Below are positions 26,495-34,958 of a stretch of DNA of 64,000 nt, piece after piece. The notes under the pieces are model-generated. The model ran no database searches. It was not told the DNA's origin and saw nothing but the letters and a program-made list of their open reading frames with translations. Each line of letters starts with the position of its first letter. Position 1 is the first letter of the stretch. A program made the position numbers and the translations under genes. The stretch is from NCBI RefSeq assembly GCF_026241225.1, contig NZ_JAPFQP010000003.1, positions 124,001-188,000 on the forward strand. The letters are read 5' to 3'. The DNA comes from Lentiprolixibacter aurantiacus (GTDB taxonomy: Bacteria; Bacteroidota; Bacteroidia; Flavobacteriales; Flavobacteriaceae).

Positions 26495-26998
26495 ATGAAA
26501 ACGCTGTCCAAAATCCTCATTGCTCCCTTATTCCTTTTTGCCTTTTTGCTTCTCTCCTGTTCTTCAGATGATGAAGATGCAAAAGTTAACGAAGGTCCAT
26601 CTTATGCCATTTCCGATCTGGCAGGAACGTGGATTGCCACTGAAATCAGATTTTCCTATTGTGGAAGCGGAACGGTAGAACCATCATCTGTCGACATCAT
26701 TGCCGAAGGTGCTACTGCAACTATGGTTGTACAGACCACCGGTAGGTTCACTCTAACCATTACCTTCCCGGATGATGTGGATGATGAAATTATTACAGGA
26801 AAAATGTACTTTGAAAACGGTGAATTTTTCGCCATTCAATTTGATGATGACCCACCCGACGATCCTACTTATTTCGGGGATACTTTATCTGGGAATACCT
26901 TCACACTTAATGGAGGCCCTGAAACTGCGGAATTTGATTTTGATGATGATGGAAATGAAGAATGTGCTTCCGTATATCTGAAATTTGTCAGGGACTAA
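26495..26998 (+). CDS. Lipoprotein with probable surface-export signal, unknown function
   Basis: A 167-residue protein with a lipoprotein signal peptide (lipobox LLSC, Cys22) followed by SSDDED, which resembles the Bacteroidota lipoprotein export signal that sends lipoproteins to the cell surface. The mature part has beta-rich lipocalin-like features (DLAGTWIATEI, FTLTITF, GKMYFENGEF, GNTFTL) and an acidic stretch DDDPPDD. The ligand is unknown. A terminator follows. Confidence 0.75.
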   Translation: MKTLSKILIAPLFLFAFLLLSCSSDDEDAKVNEGPSYAISDLAGTWIATEIRFSYCGSGTVEPSSVDIIAEGATATMVVQTTGRFTLTITFPDDVDDEIITGKMYFENGEFFAIQFDDDPPDDPTYFGDTLSGNTFTLNGGPETAEFDFDDDGNEECASVYLKFVRD

Positions 26999-27047
26999 AA
27001 GTATTTTCAAACGATAATGCTTTGCTTTAAGAGTCTGGTGGTAGATG

Positions 27048-27091
27048 CCTCCTGTGCCTGAACTAAAATTCAGGCATTGGAGGATTTTTTT
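27048..27091 (+). terminator. Terminator of the lipoprotein gene
   Basis: An outer stem CCTCC/GGAGG encloses an inner TGCCTGAA/TTCAGGCA stem, followed by ATTTTTTT. It fits the plus strand and lies 50 bases after the stop. Confidence 0.8.
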
Positions 27092-27629
27092 ATATCCCAA
27101 ATTCAGGTATTTTACCCTCCACCCCCTTATAGAATTCCAGGTAAGTTTTAAAGTCCATTTCCTTATCATCCGTGGGCCATACCGGATCAGAGATCTTCAC
27201 TTCCTTTTTACCAAAGTCAAAGGCAACCATAACTATGGGAACTTCCGCCGCCTTAGCAATATAGTAGAAACCGGAACGCCATTTTTCCACTTTTTTCCGC
27301 GTGCCTTCAGGGGATAATGCCAGGCGGAATTCATCCCTGGAATTAAAGATCCTGCTAATAGATGCCACCGTATCCTCATTTTTGAAACGATCTACCGGGG
27401 TACCGCCCAGGGATCGGAACCACCACCCAAAAGGTGGTCTGAACAGGCTCTTTTTGCCAATGAAGTTGATCTCCAGACCTACTATTTTCCGCACCAGTAA
27501 ACCCACAATAAAATCTACCCAGCTTGTATGGGGGGCAACGATTACCACGCATTTGCGTACATCCGGGAAATTTCCAGTGAGTTTCCATCCCATGAGTCTG
27601 AAATAAATAAATGAAGCCAGTGCTTTCAT
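27090..27629 (-). CDS. 1-acylglycerol-3-phosphate acyltransferase-like protein (PlsC family)
   Basis: A short PlsC-family acyltransferase of 179 residues. The catalytic motif is HTSWVD (His and Asp four apart, near residue 34), and SPEGTR near residue 107 forms the third block that binds glycerol phosphate. It could transfer an acyl chain to a lysophospholipid at the inner membrane; the acceptor is unknown. It is shorter than the classical PlsC (about 240) but similar to a common Bacteroidota form. Confidence 0.82.
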   Translation of the reverse strand: MKALASFIYFRLMGWKLTGNFPDVRKCVVIVAPHTSWVDFIVGLLVRKIVGLEINFIGKKSLFRPPFGWWFRSLGGTPVDRFKNEDTVASISRIFNSRDEFRLALSPEGTRKKVEKWRSGFYYIAKAAEVPIVMVAFDFGKKEVKISDPVWPTDDKEMDFKTYLEFYKGVEGKIPEFGI

Positions 27630-27661
27630 AAAAGTGCTGCAGTAATAATGTCCCTTATTGG

Positions 27662-28783
27662 TTAAATCTTACGGTAAATTCTTTTCAGGTCTTCACGGCT
27701 CACCTTAGATCTCCAATCCGGTCCGAGGGCGTTTTCCCATAAGGGAACCATGCCCAGGGCAATTTCGACTATCTGATCCAGCTCCTTTTCAGTGAGTCCG
27801 GCACATACCCCAGTGGGCAGGCTTATATTGTGCTTGACCATCATGCGGTGAAATTGGGCAACACCCTCGGGATAATAGTCCTGCAGGTGCTGGAATACCA
27901 GACAGTTGCCAAGCCCGTGGCGTATGCCCAGGATAAATGACAGCCCATAGCTCATAGCGTGGGCTACTCCAACCTGCGAATAGGCGATGCTCATGCCCCC
28001 GTGCCAGGAGGCCATCATCAATTTATCCCTGGATTCCTCCGGTGGTAGATCTCCCAGAAAAACTTCCCGGCATAATTGCAGGGCTTTATCACCATAGCTC
28101 TGGCTGAAAGCATTCAGAAAAGTACCCTGCAGGGATTCAATACAGTGGATATAGCAATCCATTCCGGTGTAAAACCACTGATCTTTAGGAACCCCCTCGG
28201 TCAGATCCGGGTCCAGGATCACCTGGTCAAATGTGCTGTAATCCGAATTGATTCCCAGTTTGCGCTCAGGTCCGGAGAGTACAGTAGTTCTGGAGACCTC
28301 AGCACCGGTACCGCTTATAGTAGGTATCCCCACATGATAGCAAGAAGGACGCTGTACCAGGTCCCACCCCTGATATTCGGCTGCACTTCCTTTATTATTT
28401 AACATTACAGAAACTGCCTTGGCAAGATCCAGGAGAGTGCCTCCGCCAATCCCAATTATCCCGGAGGGCCTTTCCGAATGATCTGTCTTAATCCGCGCCA
28501 CAAGGGTGTCTACCTGAATTGTACTTGGCTCTTCATCAGCAGAAATAAAGATCACCTGGTCCTGAAAGATAACAGGCAGGCGTCCAACGAGTTCAGTTCC
28601 TTCAAAAACATCATCTACCAGGTAGATCATAGGCGCATCAATACTTATCCTCCGGGCCAGCAGGATATCTCCCAACTGGTCGAAACTACCCCGTCCAAAA
28701 ACAACTCTTGGTACCATAGGGAAGTTTCTGAAGGGTTTTCGTGCCTTCATGGTGTCTGTTTCTATTTCCTTCTTCTCGTTCAT
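27662..28783 (-). CDS. Iron-containing alcohol dehydrogenase, KdnB-like (Kdo 8-oxidase candidate)
   Basis: A 373-residue group III metal-dependent dehydrogenase. An NAD loop IGIGGGTLLDLAKA is near residue 117, and metal ligands are visible in MDCYIHCIES (Asp, His) and AHAMSYG...IRHG (two His). The N-terminal motif NFPMVPRVVFGRGSFDQL and the position next to kdsB resemble KdnB of Shewanella, which oxidises C8 of Kdo before amination. That function is inferred from neighbourhood and pattern; a KdnA aminotransferase is not in the window. It is the third gene of a minus-strand unit kdsB-HAD-kdnB-like. Confidence 0.75.
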   Translation of the reverse strand: MNEKKEIETDTMKARKPFRNFPMVPRVVFGRGSFDQLGDILLARRISIDAPMIYLVDDVFEGTELVGRLPVIFQDQVIFISADEEPSTIQVDTLVARIKTDHSERPSGIIGIGGGTLLDLAKAVSVMLNNKGSAAEYQGWDLVQRPSCYHVGIPTISGTGAEVSRTTVLSGPERKLGINSDYSTFDQVILDPDLTEGVPKDQWFYTGMDCYIHCIESLQGTFLNAFSQSYGDKALQLCREVFLGDLPPEESRDKLMMASWHGGMSIAYSQVGVAHAMSYGLSFILGIRHGLGNCLVFQHLQDYYPEGVAQFHRMMVKHNISLPTGVCAGLTEKELDQIVEIALGMVPLWENALGPDWRSKVSREDLKRIYRKI

Positions 28784-28789
28784 AGCCTA

Positions 28790-29488
28790 TTAAAGATAAT
28801 GCAAGAGCTCCTTAAGTGAACCCAGTGTAATATGGTCATTGTTGTGATCTTCCGGGGAGACCACTTCATGAGCCCATGTAGTATGGAAGGGAACATGTAT
28901 GGCCTGCGCTCCGATATTTAATATGGGTAGCACATCGGACTTAAGGGAATTACCCACCATAAGAAACTCCTTTACATCTACTTCCAGATGGTCCAGTAGG
29001 TGCTGATAATTGGATTCTTTTTTGTCACTCAGCACTTCCACATGGTGGAAATAACGGGAGAGCCCGGACTTGTCTAGTTTACGTTCCTGATCCAATAAAT
29101 CACCTTTGGTGAGGACAATGAGGCGGTATTTTGATTCCAGTGCTCTAAGCACTTCCTCTACCCCATCCAACAACTCCACAGGTTTGGAAATCATTCGCTT
29201 TCCCATAGTAATAATCTCGTGAATCGTTTCCTGTTCGATATTATTATTGGAAAGTTCCAGAGCGGATTCTATCATGGACAACATGAAGCTCTTGATCCCA
29301 TATCCGTATAATTCAAGGTTTTCCATTTCTTTCCGAAACAGTTCCTGGTCTACTTTGTTCTTCGTTTCGTACTGCTCGAGCAGATCTGCAAACTTTTCCT
29401 CAGTTTCCCGGAAATAGGTTTCATTCACCCAAAGTGTATCATCGGCGTCAAACCCAATAACCCTGATATGGCTCAAATCTAACTCCAT
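28790..29488 (-). CDS. HAD-family hydrolase (YjjG-like)
   Basis: A 232-residue haloacid dehalogenase-type phosphatase. Motif I is GFDADDTLW near residue 12, Thr of motif II is in LIVLTKGD, and motif III/IV residues fall in [17 protein letters not shown] helical cap lies between motifs I and II. It overlaps kdsB by 10 bases and precedes the KdnB-like gene by 6, so it may dephosphorylate a sugar or nucleotide in the same pathway, which is inference; it is larger than a canonical KdsC phosphatase. Confidence 0.85.
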   Translation of the reverse strand: MELDLSHIRVIGFDADDTLWVNETYFRETEEKFADLLEQYETKNKVDQELFRKEMENLELYGYGIKSFMLSMIESALELSNNNIEQETIHEIITMGKRMISKPVELLDGVEEVLRALESKYRLIVLTKGDLLDQERKLDKSGLSRYFHHVEVLSDKKESNYQHLLDHLEVDVKEFLMVGNSLKSDVLPILNIGAQAIHVPFHTTWAHEVVSPEDHNNDHITLGSLKELLHYL

Positions 29489-30207
29489 AGTGCCTTTGCT
29501 TTTTCAAGATCTTCCGGAGTATCAATTTCTACCCCGGTCACTTCTGTTTCCACCATCTTGATCTTTTTGCCGTATTCCAGGTAGCGAATAGCCTCAATCT
29601 TCTCTGCTGCTTCCAGTGGAAGCATGGGTAGCCTCCTGAAATCCAGCAAGGCGCTCTTCCTGAAAGCATAAATCCCCTTGTGTTTGAAATAAGAAATCTC
29701 CCTGGTGTCGTCCCTGGGATAGGGAATCGGAGAACGCGAGAAGTACAGGGCGAAACTTCGCTGGTCCACGATGACCTTTACGGTATTGGGATTATTTATT
29801 TCAGAGGTATCCGTGATCCTGGTCATCAGGGAGGCCAGGTCTATTTCATTCTCTGTATCATCCCGGAAAACTTCCAGTACAGCTTCCAGGCTTTTCTTTT
29901 CCGTAAAGGGTTCATCCCCCTGTACATTCACAATAATGTCTACGTCCATGTCCTCCACTGCCTCGGCAATTCGGTCGCTGCCCGTCTGATGTTCTCTCTT
30001 GCTCATCAATGCCTTACCTCCTTCATCTATAATTGTATCATAAATCACAGGGCTATCAGTTACCACGTAGACCTCATCGAAAAGCCCGGTACTTACCGTG
30101 GCCTGATAGGTACGCAGAATAACGGGTTTGCCGGCCAGGTCCTTCATTAGTTTTCCCGGGAAGCGGGACGCAGCATAGCGGGCAGGAATCATGGCAATTA
30201 TTCTCAT
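29479..30207 (-). CDS. kdsB: 3-deoxy-manno-octulosonate cytidylyltransferase
   Basis: A 242-residue CMP-Kdo synthetase that activates Kdo with CTP for lipopolysaccharide core assembly. The nucleotide motif [22 protein letters not shown] near the N-terminus, NVQGDEPF and the late [13 protein letters not shown] are typical. It is the first gene of a unit with a HAD hydrolase and the KdnB-like gene, and the 10-base overlap suggests coupled translation. Confidence 0.95.
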   Translation of the reverse strand: MRIIAMIPARYAASRFPGKLMKDLAGKPVILRTYQATVSTGLFDEVYVVTDSPVIYDTIIDEGGKALMSKREHQTGSDRIAEAVEDMDVDIIVNVQGDEPFTEKKSLEAVLEVFRDDTENEIDLASLMTRITDTSEINNPNTVKVIVDQRSFALYFSRSPIPYPRDDTREISYFKHKGIYAFRKSALLDFRRLPMLPLEAAEKIEAIRYLEYGKKIKMVETEVTGVEIDTPEDLEKAKALWS

Positions 30208-30219
30208 TTCAACAGGGCT

Positions 30220-30789
30220 TTAGCGATTTAAACGTGGTCGTAATTTGCGATAAATAACAAAAATTACAGCGAGGATCAGGATAACTAATATGGCGGCAAT
30301 GACAGGCAAAAATACTGCGGTAAGGGAAACCACTGTTGCTGTCCCCGTTTCTATAGTGGATACCACTGGATTCCCCAGGCCACCGGTTGTGGCGGTGGAT
30401 GCCAGGCGACTTGTCGCCGAAGCTCCTTTTATGGCCGATGCTGTACCTCCTCCTGCTATGATGGCCAGAGACCAGGTCACCAGAGGGTCCATATTGGTTA
30501 GCGTAGAAACCATTACGGCCGTTCCTGCGATTGCTGCCAATGGAACAGCCAGGCCGTCCAGCAGGTTATCAACCCAGGGGATATAATAGGCAAACACCTC
30601 TACCACCATAGCTACTCCGAAGGTGATCACAGCCGCCAGGCTCCCCATCCACTGCCAACTGGCATTAAGGTCCCAAATCCCATTGTAGGAAGCCAGGCTA
30701 AGCACAAACAGGGGCAGGAATACCCGAAAACCCACAGAAGCTGCAAGGCCAACGCCCAGGAATATGCTTATTATGGTTTCGGAGGTCAT
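30220..30789 (-). CDS. DUF4126-family membrane protein
   Basis: A 189-residue protein with about six hydrophobic segments and the DUF4126 start (LGVGLAASVGFRVFLPLF). The function of the family is unknown. It lies 12 bases upstream of kdsB on the same strand, so it may be in the same transcript. Its glycine- and alanine-rich helices suggest a small transporter or channel, which is speculation. Confidence 0.8.
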   Translation of the reverse strand: MTSETIISIFLGVGLAASVGFRVFLPLFVLSLASYNGIWDLNASWQWMGSLAAVITFGVAMVVEVFAYYIPWVDNLLDGLAVPLAAIAGTAVMVSTLTNMDPLVTWSLAIIAGGGTASAIKGASATSRLASTATTGGLGNPVVSTIETGTATVVSLTAVFLPVIAAILVILILAVIFVIYRKLRPRLNR

Positions 30790-30821
30790 AGTATACGCTT
30801 TGCTACTAAAATAACCCTTTC

Positions 30822-32255
30822 CTAATCAAGAAAAAAATTGTCCTTAAAGCCAATCAGGTAGAGTTTACTCCTGGCCCTCGTAATTGCCGTGTACAACCAG
30901 CGTAGGTACTCTTTGTCTGCTCCGTCAGGCAGGTAAGGCTGCTCCACAAAAACGGTATCCCATTGTCCACCCTGGGATTTATGGCAGGTTATGGCGTAAG
31001 AAAATTTCACTTGTAGCGCATTGAAATACTTATTGTTCTTTACTCCCATGAAACGTTTGTAGGAGGACTTCTCATGGGCGTAATCTTTTTGCACCTCCTG
31101 ATAGAGGCGATTGCCCTCTTCCCAGGACAATGACGGGGTTTCTGCCTTGATAGTATCCAGCAGCAATACCGTTTCAAAAGGACGCTGATCGGGATAATCC
31201 ACCATTTGTACCCGTACTTCCGCAAATCTGAAGCCATACAATTCACATACGGCAAATATCTCCAGTACCTCAATAATGTCTCCATTGGCAATAAAACCAG
31301 CTTCAGAATTCGGTTTCAACCAAAAGTAATTGTTCTTCACCACCATGAGGTAATCTCCGGCCGACAACTCACTTTCCAGGAAAAGGATGCGTTTTCTGAT
31401 ATTCTCATTATACAGGTTGGCCCTTTTGTTAGACCGGACTATAAAAACCGTTTCTTCCTTCCCCAGCTTACTGTAAGCATCGTCTATAGCCTCCTGGGTC
31501 TCATAGCCATCAGTGAGCCTGACGATGTCCGTGAACCCTTCGAGATTAAATTTAAATCCGTCATAATAGCCACTTTCAATCTGTTCCCTTACCAGGGTAG
31601 CATTCCAGAGGATTCCCGAAGACTTGCTTTGCCGTACCACCTCATCCAGTTCAAGTCCCAGTACCTCCTTCTGATATGTAAGTCCCAGTTTGCCAGGATC
31701 CAAAGCCGGGCTGAGTGACAGCTTCACAGGTGGCAGCTGTGCCGTATCCCCAATCAAAACAAGCTTGCACTGATGTCCGGAATATACAAACTGGATCAGA
31801 TCGTCCAGCAGGGACCCGTTCTCAAAGAGCCTGGAATCTGCAGGTGTATCCGGAATCATAGAGGCCTCATCAACAATAAAAACGGTATTGCGATGCTTGT
31901 TGGGAGCCAGGACAAACCGCATGGCACCGCTCTTTTCCTTTCTCGGAAAATATATCTTTCGGTGTATGGTATAAGCGCGGGTATTGGCATACTGACTCAT
32001 TACTTTGGCTGCCCGACCAGTTGGGGCCATCAGAACAGACTTGAGACCGGTTTTCCACAGGCACCTGACCATAGTGGCAATAATAGTGGTCTTTCCCGTA
32101 CCGGCAAACCCACGTAGCATGTAAACGGTGCCTTTTTCAGTTGAAAGCAGATACTGTGAAAGCTCCTCCAGAGCGCGGTCCTGCTTTAGGGTAGGTTCAT
32201 GCGGAAAAGCATCATGGAGTATCTTGAAAAAAGCTTTGGGAGAAAGATCGCGCAT
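30822..32255 (-). CDS. RecD-like ATP-dependent DNA helicase
   Basis: A superfamily 1 helicase of about 477 residues. Walker A is GFAGTGKTTI near residue 50, motif II with DEAS lies in TVFIVDEASM, and the C-terminal UvrD_C2 part has KSQGGQWDTVFV and TAITRARSKLYL. It lacks the N-terminal extension of RecD2, and recB/recC are not nearby, so it is a stand-alone helicase; its repair role is inferred. MAYICVP at 32276 precedes it, but MRDLSPKAFFKIL fits relatives better. Confidence 0.85.
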   Translation of the reverse strand: MRDLSPKAFFKILHDAFPHEPTLKQDRALEELSQYLLSTEKGTVYMLRGFAGTGKTTIIATMVRCLWKTGLKSVLMAPTGRAAKVMSQYANTRAYTIHRKIYFPRKEKSGAMRFVLAPNKHRNTVFIVDEASMIPDTPADSRLFENGSLLDDLIQFVYSGHQCKLVLIGDTAQLPPVKLSLSPALDPGKLGLTYQKEVLGLELDEVVRQSKSSGILWNATLVREQIESGYYDGFKFNLEGFTDIVRLTDGYETQEAIDDAYSKLGKEETVFIVRSNKRANLYNENIRKRILFLESELSAGDYLMVVKNNYFWLKPNSEAGFIANGDIIEVLEIFAVCELYGFRFAEVRVQMVDYPDQRPFETVLLLDTIKAETPSLSWEEGNRLYQEVQKDYAHEKSSYKRFMGVKNNKYFNALQVKFSYAITCHKSQGGQWDTVFVEQPYLPDGADKEYLRWLYTAITRARSKLYLIGFKDNFFLD

Positions 32256-32465
32256 AGGGACACAAATATAGGCCAATTATAAGTTGTACAGGAATCCAGT
32301 TCCACAAATAAACGCGAGGCCTTTGTACCGGATTAAGGGATCCCTTTGACTAACTTATATCGCTTAATTTCAATGCCTTATCAAGGAAAGAAATAACAGC
32401 TTCAATCCCCTGAATTCAGGGGAAAAATCCAGCTGTAAATAATTAGGCAGTTCACAAAAAAATTG

Positions 32466-32473
32466 TAGATTTG
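32466..32473 (+). promoter_or_regulatory. -7 box upstream of the 32.5-kb operon
   Basis: TAGATTTG matches TAnnTTTG and predicts a start near 32480, about 31 bases before ATG 32511. No TTTG is seen at -33. A perfect 16-base palindrome CCCCTGAATTCAGGGG lies 44 bases upstream (32407-32422) with no clear role. Confidence 0.4.
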
Positions 32474-32510
32474 TGGGAACTGCTAAATTTAACTAACAAC
32501 TTCATAAAAT

Positions 32511-33161
32511 ATGAAAACCATTGTTCAGATAGTACTTTGGATAGTATGTGTAGGCCTGGGGTTCCTTATCTACAGATCGGTAACAGGTCCCATCGAATTT
32601 AAGAAAGTCAAGCAAGAGCGATTTACTCAGGTAATCAACACTCTGAAAGACATTCGTGATTCCCAAATGGCTTACAGGACTGTGAACGGGAAATATGCCA
32701 ATGATTTCGAAAGCCTGATTGCCTTTGTAGACACGGGACGATACACCATTACACAACAAAGGGATTCTTCTTACATGGAATACGATAAGGTATATGGCAT
32801 TGACATGTTAAAGGAAATCACCATAATTGACACCCTGGGATTTGTTTCTGTAAAGGATTCATTGTTCGGTACAAGTGAGCGCTATAAATCCATGATGAAC
32901 GTTCCATATGCTCAGGGAGGCGAAAAGTTTACGATCAAAGCTGATGTAATCGAAAAAGGCGGTTATTCTGCCCCGGTTTTTGAAGTTAAGGTTGCTAAGG
33001 ATGTTATCCTGGCAGATCAACCCAAGGATTTGCGTGCCAGGGAAAATGCGCAGATAAGTGTGGAAGAGGTTAATGGATCTGAAATCAAAGTGGGATCCCT
33101 GACTGACGTAAGTACAAACGGAAACTGGCCTCCTATTTATGACAAAAAAGGCAATCAATAG
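32511..33161 (+). CDS. Membrane-anchored protein of unknown function upstream of DUF3822 and rsmD
   Basis: A 216-residue protein with one N-terminal membrane segment (IVQIVLWIVCVGLGFLIY) and a soluble domain of about 190 residues. The region after the anchor (RFTQVINTLKDIRDSQMAYRTVNGKYANDFESLI) looks like the start of a pilin-type alpha-1 helix, as in pseudopilin-like proteins, but no prepilin peptidase site is obvious. Its 3' end overlaps the DUF3822 gene by 23 bases, so the two are coupled. Confidence 0.75.
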   Translation: MKTIVQIVLWIVCVGLGFLIYRSVTGPIEFKKVKQERFTQVINTLKDIRDSQMAYRTVNGKYANDFESLIAFVDTGRYTITQQRDSSYMEYDKVYGIDMLKEITIIDTLGFVSVKDSLFGTSERYKSMMNVPYAQGGEKFTIKADVIEKGGYSAPVFEVKVAKDVILADQPKDLRARENAQISVEEVNGSEIKVGSLTDVSTNGNWPPIYDKKGNQ

Positions 33162-33972
33162 GGAGGCAGAAGACTCGCTTGAACATTATCATAAATTGTC
33201 CATTCAGGTAAGCTTGAATGGACTTTCTTTTTGTGTACTGGACACTATTGGAAATGCCATTCCACTTTCTAAACGGGTAGACTTCGGCAAACAATTATCG
33301 CCTTATGAAGTGCTGAAAGAGCTAAAAAACCTTGTCCGCTCAGAGGGGATTCTGGATTATAAATATTCCGATGTGGTAGTCATCCACAGGAACACCCTAT
33401 TCAGCCTTGTCCCCAGGGATTTATTCAATTCGGATGAATTGGCCAACTACCTTAAATTCAACGTTAAAATGCTGGCAAATGACCTGGTAGTGTATGATGA
33501 GATCCCCAATCACGATCTGGTGAACGTGTACGTACCCTTTGTTAACCTGAACAACTATATCTATGACCTCTTTGGTGAATTCGAATTTAAACACCACGGA
33601 ACCATACTGCTGGATTCACTTTTGAATTTTCATTACAAGGGGAAATCTCCCATTTGTTATGTCCACCTGGACGGTGATCAAATAGACATTACCGTTTTGG
33701 AAAACAAGAACCTGCTTTTCTATAATAGCTTTACCATAAGCACTAAGGAAGATTTTATTTACTATCTCCTTTTTACCCTGGAACAGTTAAAACTGGATCC
33801 TGAAACGGCCAAAGTTCGACTTTTCGGGACCATTACAGAGGGAGATGAGTACTATGAAATAGGGTACGAGTATATACAAAACATAGCCATTTTCGAACCG
33901 GAATCTGAATATAATGACCAGGGTGAGCCGGATCAGGACCGGGTAGACTTTACTGTGATCAACGCACTTTAA
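33139..33972 (+). CDS. DUF3822 family protein
   Basis: A 277-residue soluble protein of the DUF3822 family, widespread in Bacteroidota and usually next to rsmD, as here. Motifs such as LSIQVSLNGLSFCVLD at the start and FCVLD/ICYVHLDGDQIDITVLENKNLLFYNSF in the middle suggest an actin-like (ASKHA) fold, as in PilM-type proteins; this is inference. It overlaps both neighbours (23 bases upstream, 1 base downstream). Confidence 0.85.
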   Translation: MTKKAINREAEDSLEHYHKLSIQVSLNGLSFCVLDTIGNAIPLSKRVDFGKQLSPYEVLKELKNLVRSEGILDYKYSDVVVIHRNTLFSLVPRDLFNSDELANYLKFNVKMLANDLVVYDEIPNHDLVNVYVPFVNLNNYIYDLFGEFEFKHHGTILLDSLLNFHYKGKSPICYVHLDGDQIDITVLENKNLLFYNSFTISTKEDFIYYLLFTLEQLKLDPETAKVRLFGTITEGDEYYEIGYEYIQNIAIFEPESEYNDQGEPDQDRVDFTVINAL

Positions 33973-34523
33973 TGCGCATAATCTCTGGCAAATACAAGGG
34001 AAAAAGACTGCAGGCCCCCAAAAAGCTCCCTGTGCGGCCAACCACAGACATGGCCAAGGAAGCGCTGTTCAATATCCTTAATAACCATTACCATTTTGAT
34101 GAAATCGCCGTTCTGGACCTGTTTGCGGGCACGGGAAACATCAGCTTTGAATTTGCATCCCGGGGTACTGAAAATATTGTTAGTGTAGATAAGGACCACG
34201 GTTGCATCAAGTTTATAGCCTCAGTTTCAAGGGAACTCGACTTAAATATTAAAGCTTTTAAGGAAGATGTCTATAAATTTCTGGAAAAGAACCGCCTGCA
34301 ATTTGATATCATTTTTGCAGACCCTCCTTACCAGTTTGGGGACGATGATTTTAAGAGATTGGTAGCACTGGTATTCGGGAATGAGTTACTGAGAGAAGGC
34401 GGTATGCTGGTGGTTGAACATTCCAAATTCACCGATCTTTCGGGGCTGCCTTGGTACACAGAGGAGAGAAGGTATGGAGGAAGTGTGTTTAGCTTCTTCC
34501 AGGCCAATAACCCGGAAAAATAA
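33972..34523 (+). CDS. rsmD: 16S rRNA (guanine(966)-N2)-methyltransferase
   Basis: A 183-residue S-adenosylmethionine-dependent methyltransferase that modifies G966 of 16S rRNA in the small subunit. The SAM motif VLDLFAGTGNISFE lies near residue 43, and the catalytic DPPY (ADPPYQF) near residue 118. It begins at the last base of the DUF3822 stop codon (TAATG), a coupled start. Confidence 0.95.
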   Translation: MRIISGKYKGKRLQAPKKLPVRPTTDMAKEALFNILNNHYHFDEIAVLDLFAGTGNISFEFASRGTENIVSVDKDHGCIKFIASVSRELDLNIKAFKEDVYKFLEKNRLQFDIIFADPPYQFGDDDFKRLVALVFGNELLREGGMLVVEHSKFTDLSGLPWYTEERRYGGSVFSFFQANNPEK

Positions 34524-34524
34524 A

Positions 34525-34824
34525 AAAGCAGGCCATAAGCCGAATTCTGTAAAGCCCTAAAGCTCCCCCATCATTTATCTGGACCAAAGGTTGCCCGTTG
34601 GTTCTATCCGCCTACCCTTCAGCTCGGGCGTGCAACCCTCAAACGCTGATATACATGGCGTTTCACCGCATAGAGTTTACCTGATTTCACTACAGCATTA
34701 CCTGTACATACTTTCTGCTGCACTTGTCCTTCCCTAATAAGGGAGGCGGGCGTTACCCGCTATGCCGCACTACGGTGTTCGGACTTTCCTCCCCGGATAA
34801 CCGGAGCGACAGGGAGACCTGCTT
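34525..34824 (-). ncRNA. rnpB: RNase P RNA
   Basis: The minus strand carries the conserved cores of bacterial class A RNase P RNA: GAGGAAAGTCCGAACACC near the 5' end, the GGGTAACGCCC type stem after it, and ACAGAATTCGGCTTATGG near the 3' end. P1 is formed by AAGCAGGT with GGCCTGCTT, and the final stem runs into TTTTTTATTTTT, giving termination. The RNA is the catalytic part of the tRNA 5' processing enzyme. Ends are estimated to within a few bases. Confidence 0.95.
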
Positions 34825-34828
34825 GTTG

Positions 34829-34859
34829 CAAAATTACAATTTTGATGCCAAGCCTTAAA
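34829..34859 (-). promoter_or_regulatory. Promoter of rnpB
   Basis: TAATTTTG (34829-34836) on the minus strand matches TAnnTTTG, with TTTA 19 bases upstream at the -33 position. The predicted start near 34823 coincides with the expected 5' end of RNase P RNA. Confidence 0.65.
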
Positions 34860-34919
34860 ATTGTTGATAAGTATTAACTCCAAAAGCCTATTTTTAAAGA
34901 CGGGAAGAATCCCTATTTT

Positions 34920-34927
34920 TATATTTG
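34920..34927 (+). promoter_or_regulatory. -7 box upstream of dnaX
   Basis: TATATTTG matches TAnnTTTG; the transcript should start near 34933, leaving about 26 bases before the TTG start of dnaX. It supports the TTG start, since no in-frame ATG lies between the box and it. Confidence 0.5.
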
Positions 34928-34958
34928 TAGAACACCTGATTTAAATAAGTTTAGCAAG

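Noticed and set aside
28790-29488. HAD hydrolase as KdsC (Kdo-8-phosphate phosphatase)
   Set aside because: It has a cap domain and 232 residues, longer than the capless KdsC of about 180; YjjG-like is the better call.
32407-32422. Perfect palindrome CCCCTGAATTCAGGGG as operator or terminator
   Set aside because: There is no T tract on either strand and no second copy; it may be chance or a minor regulatory site.
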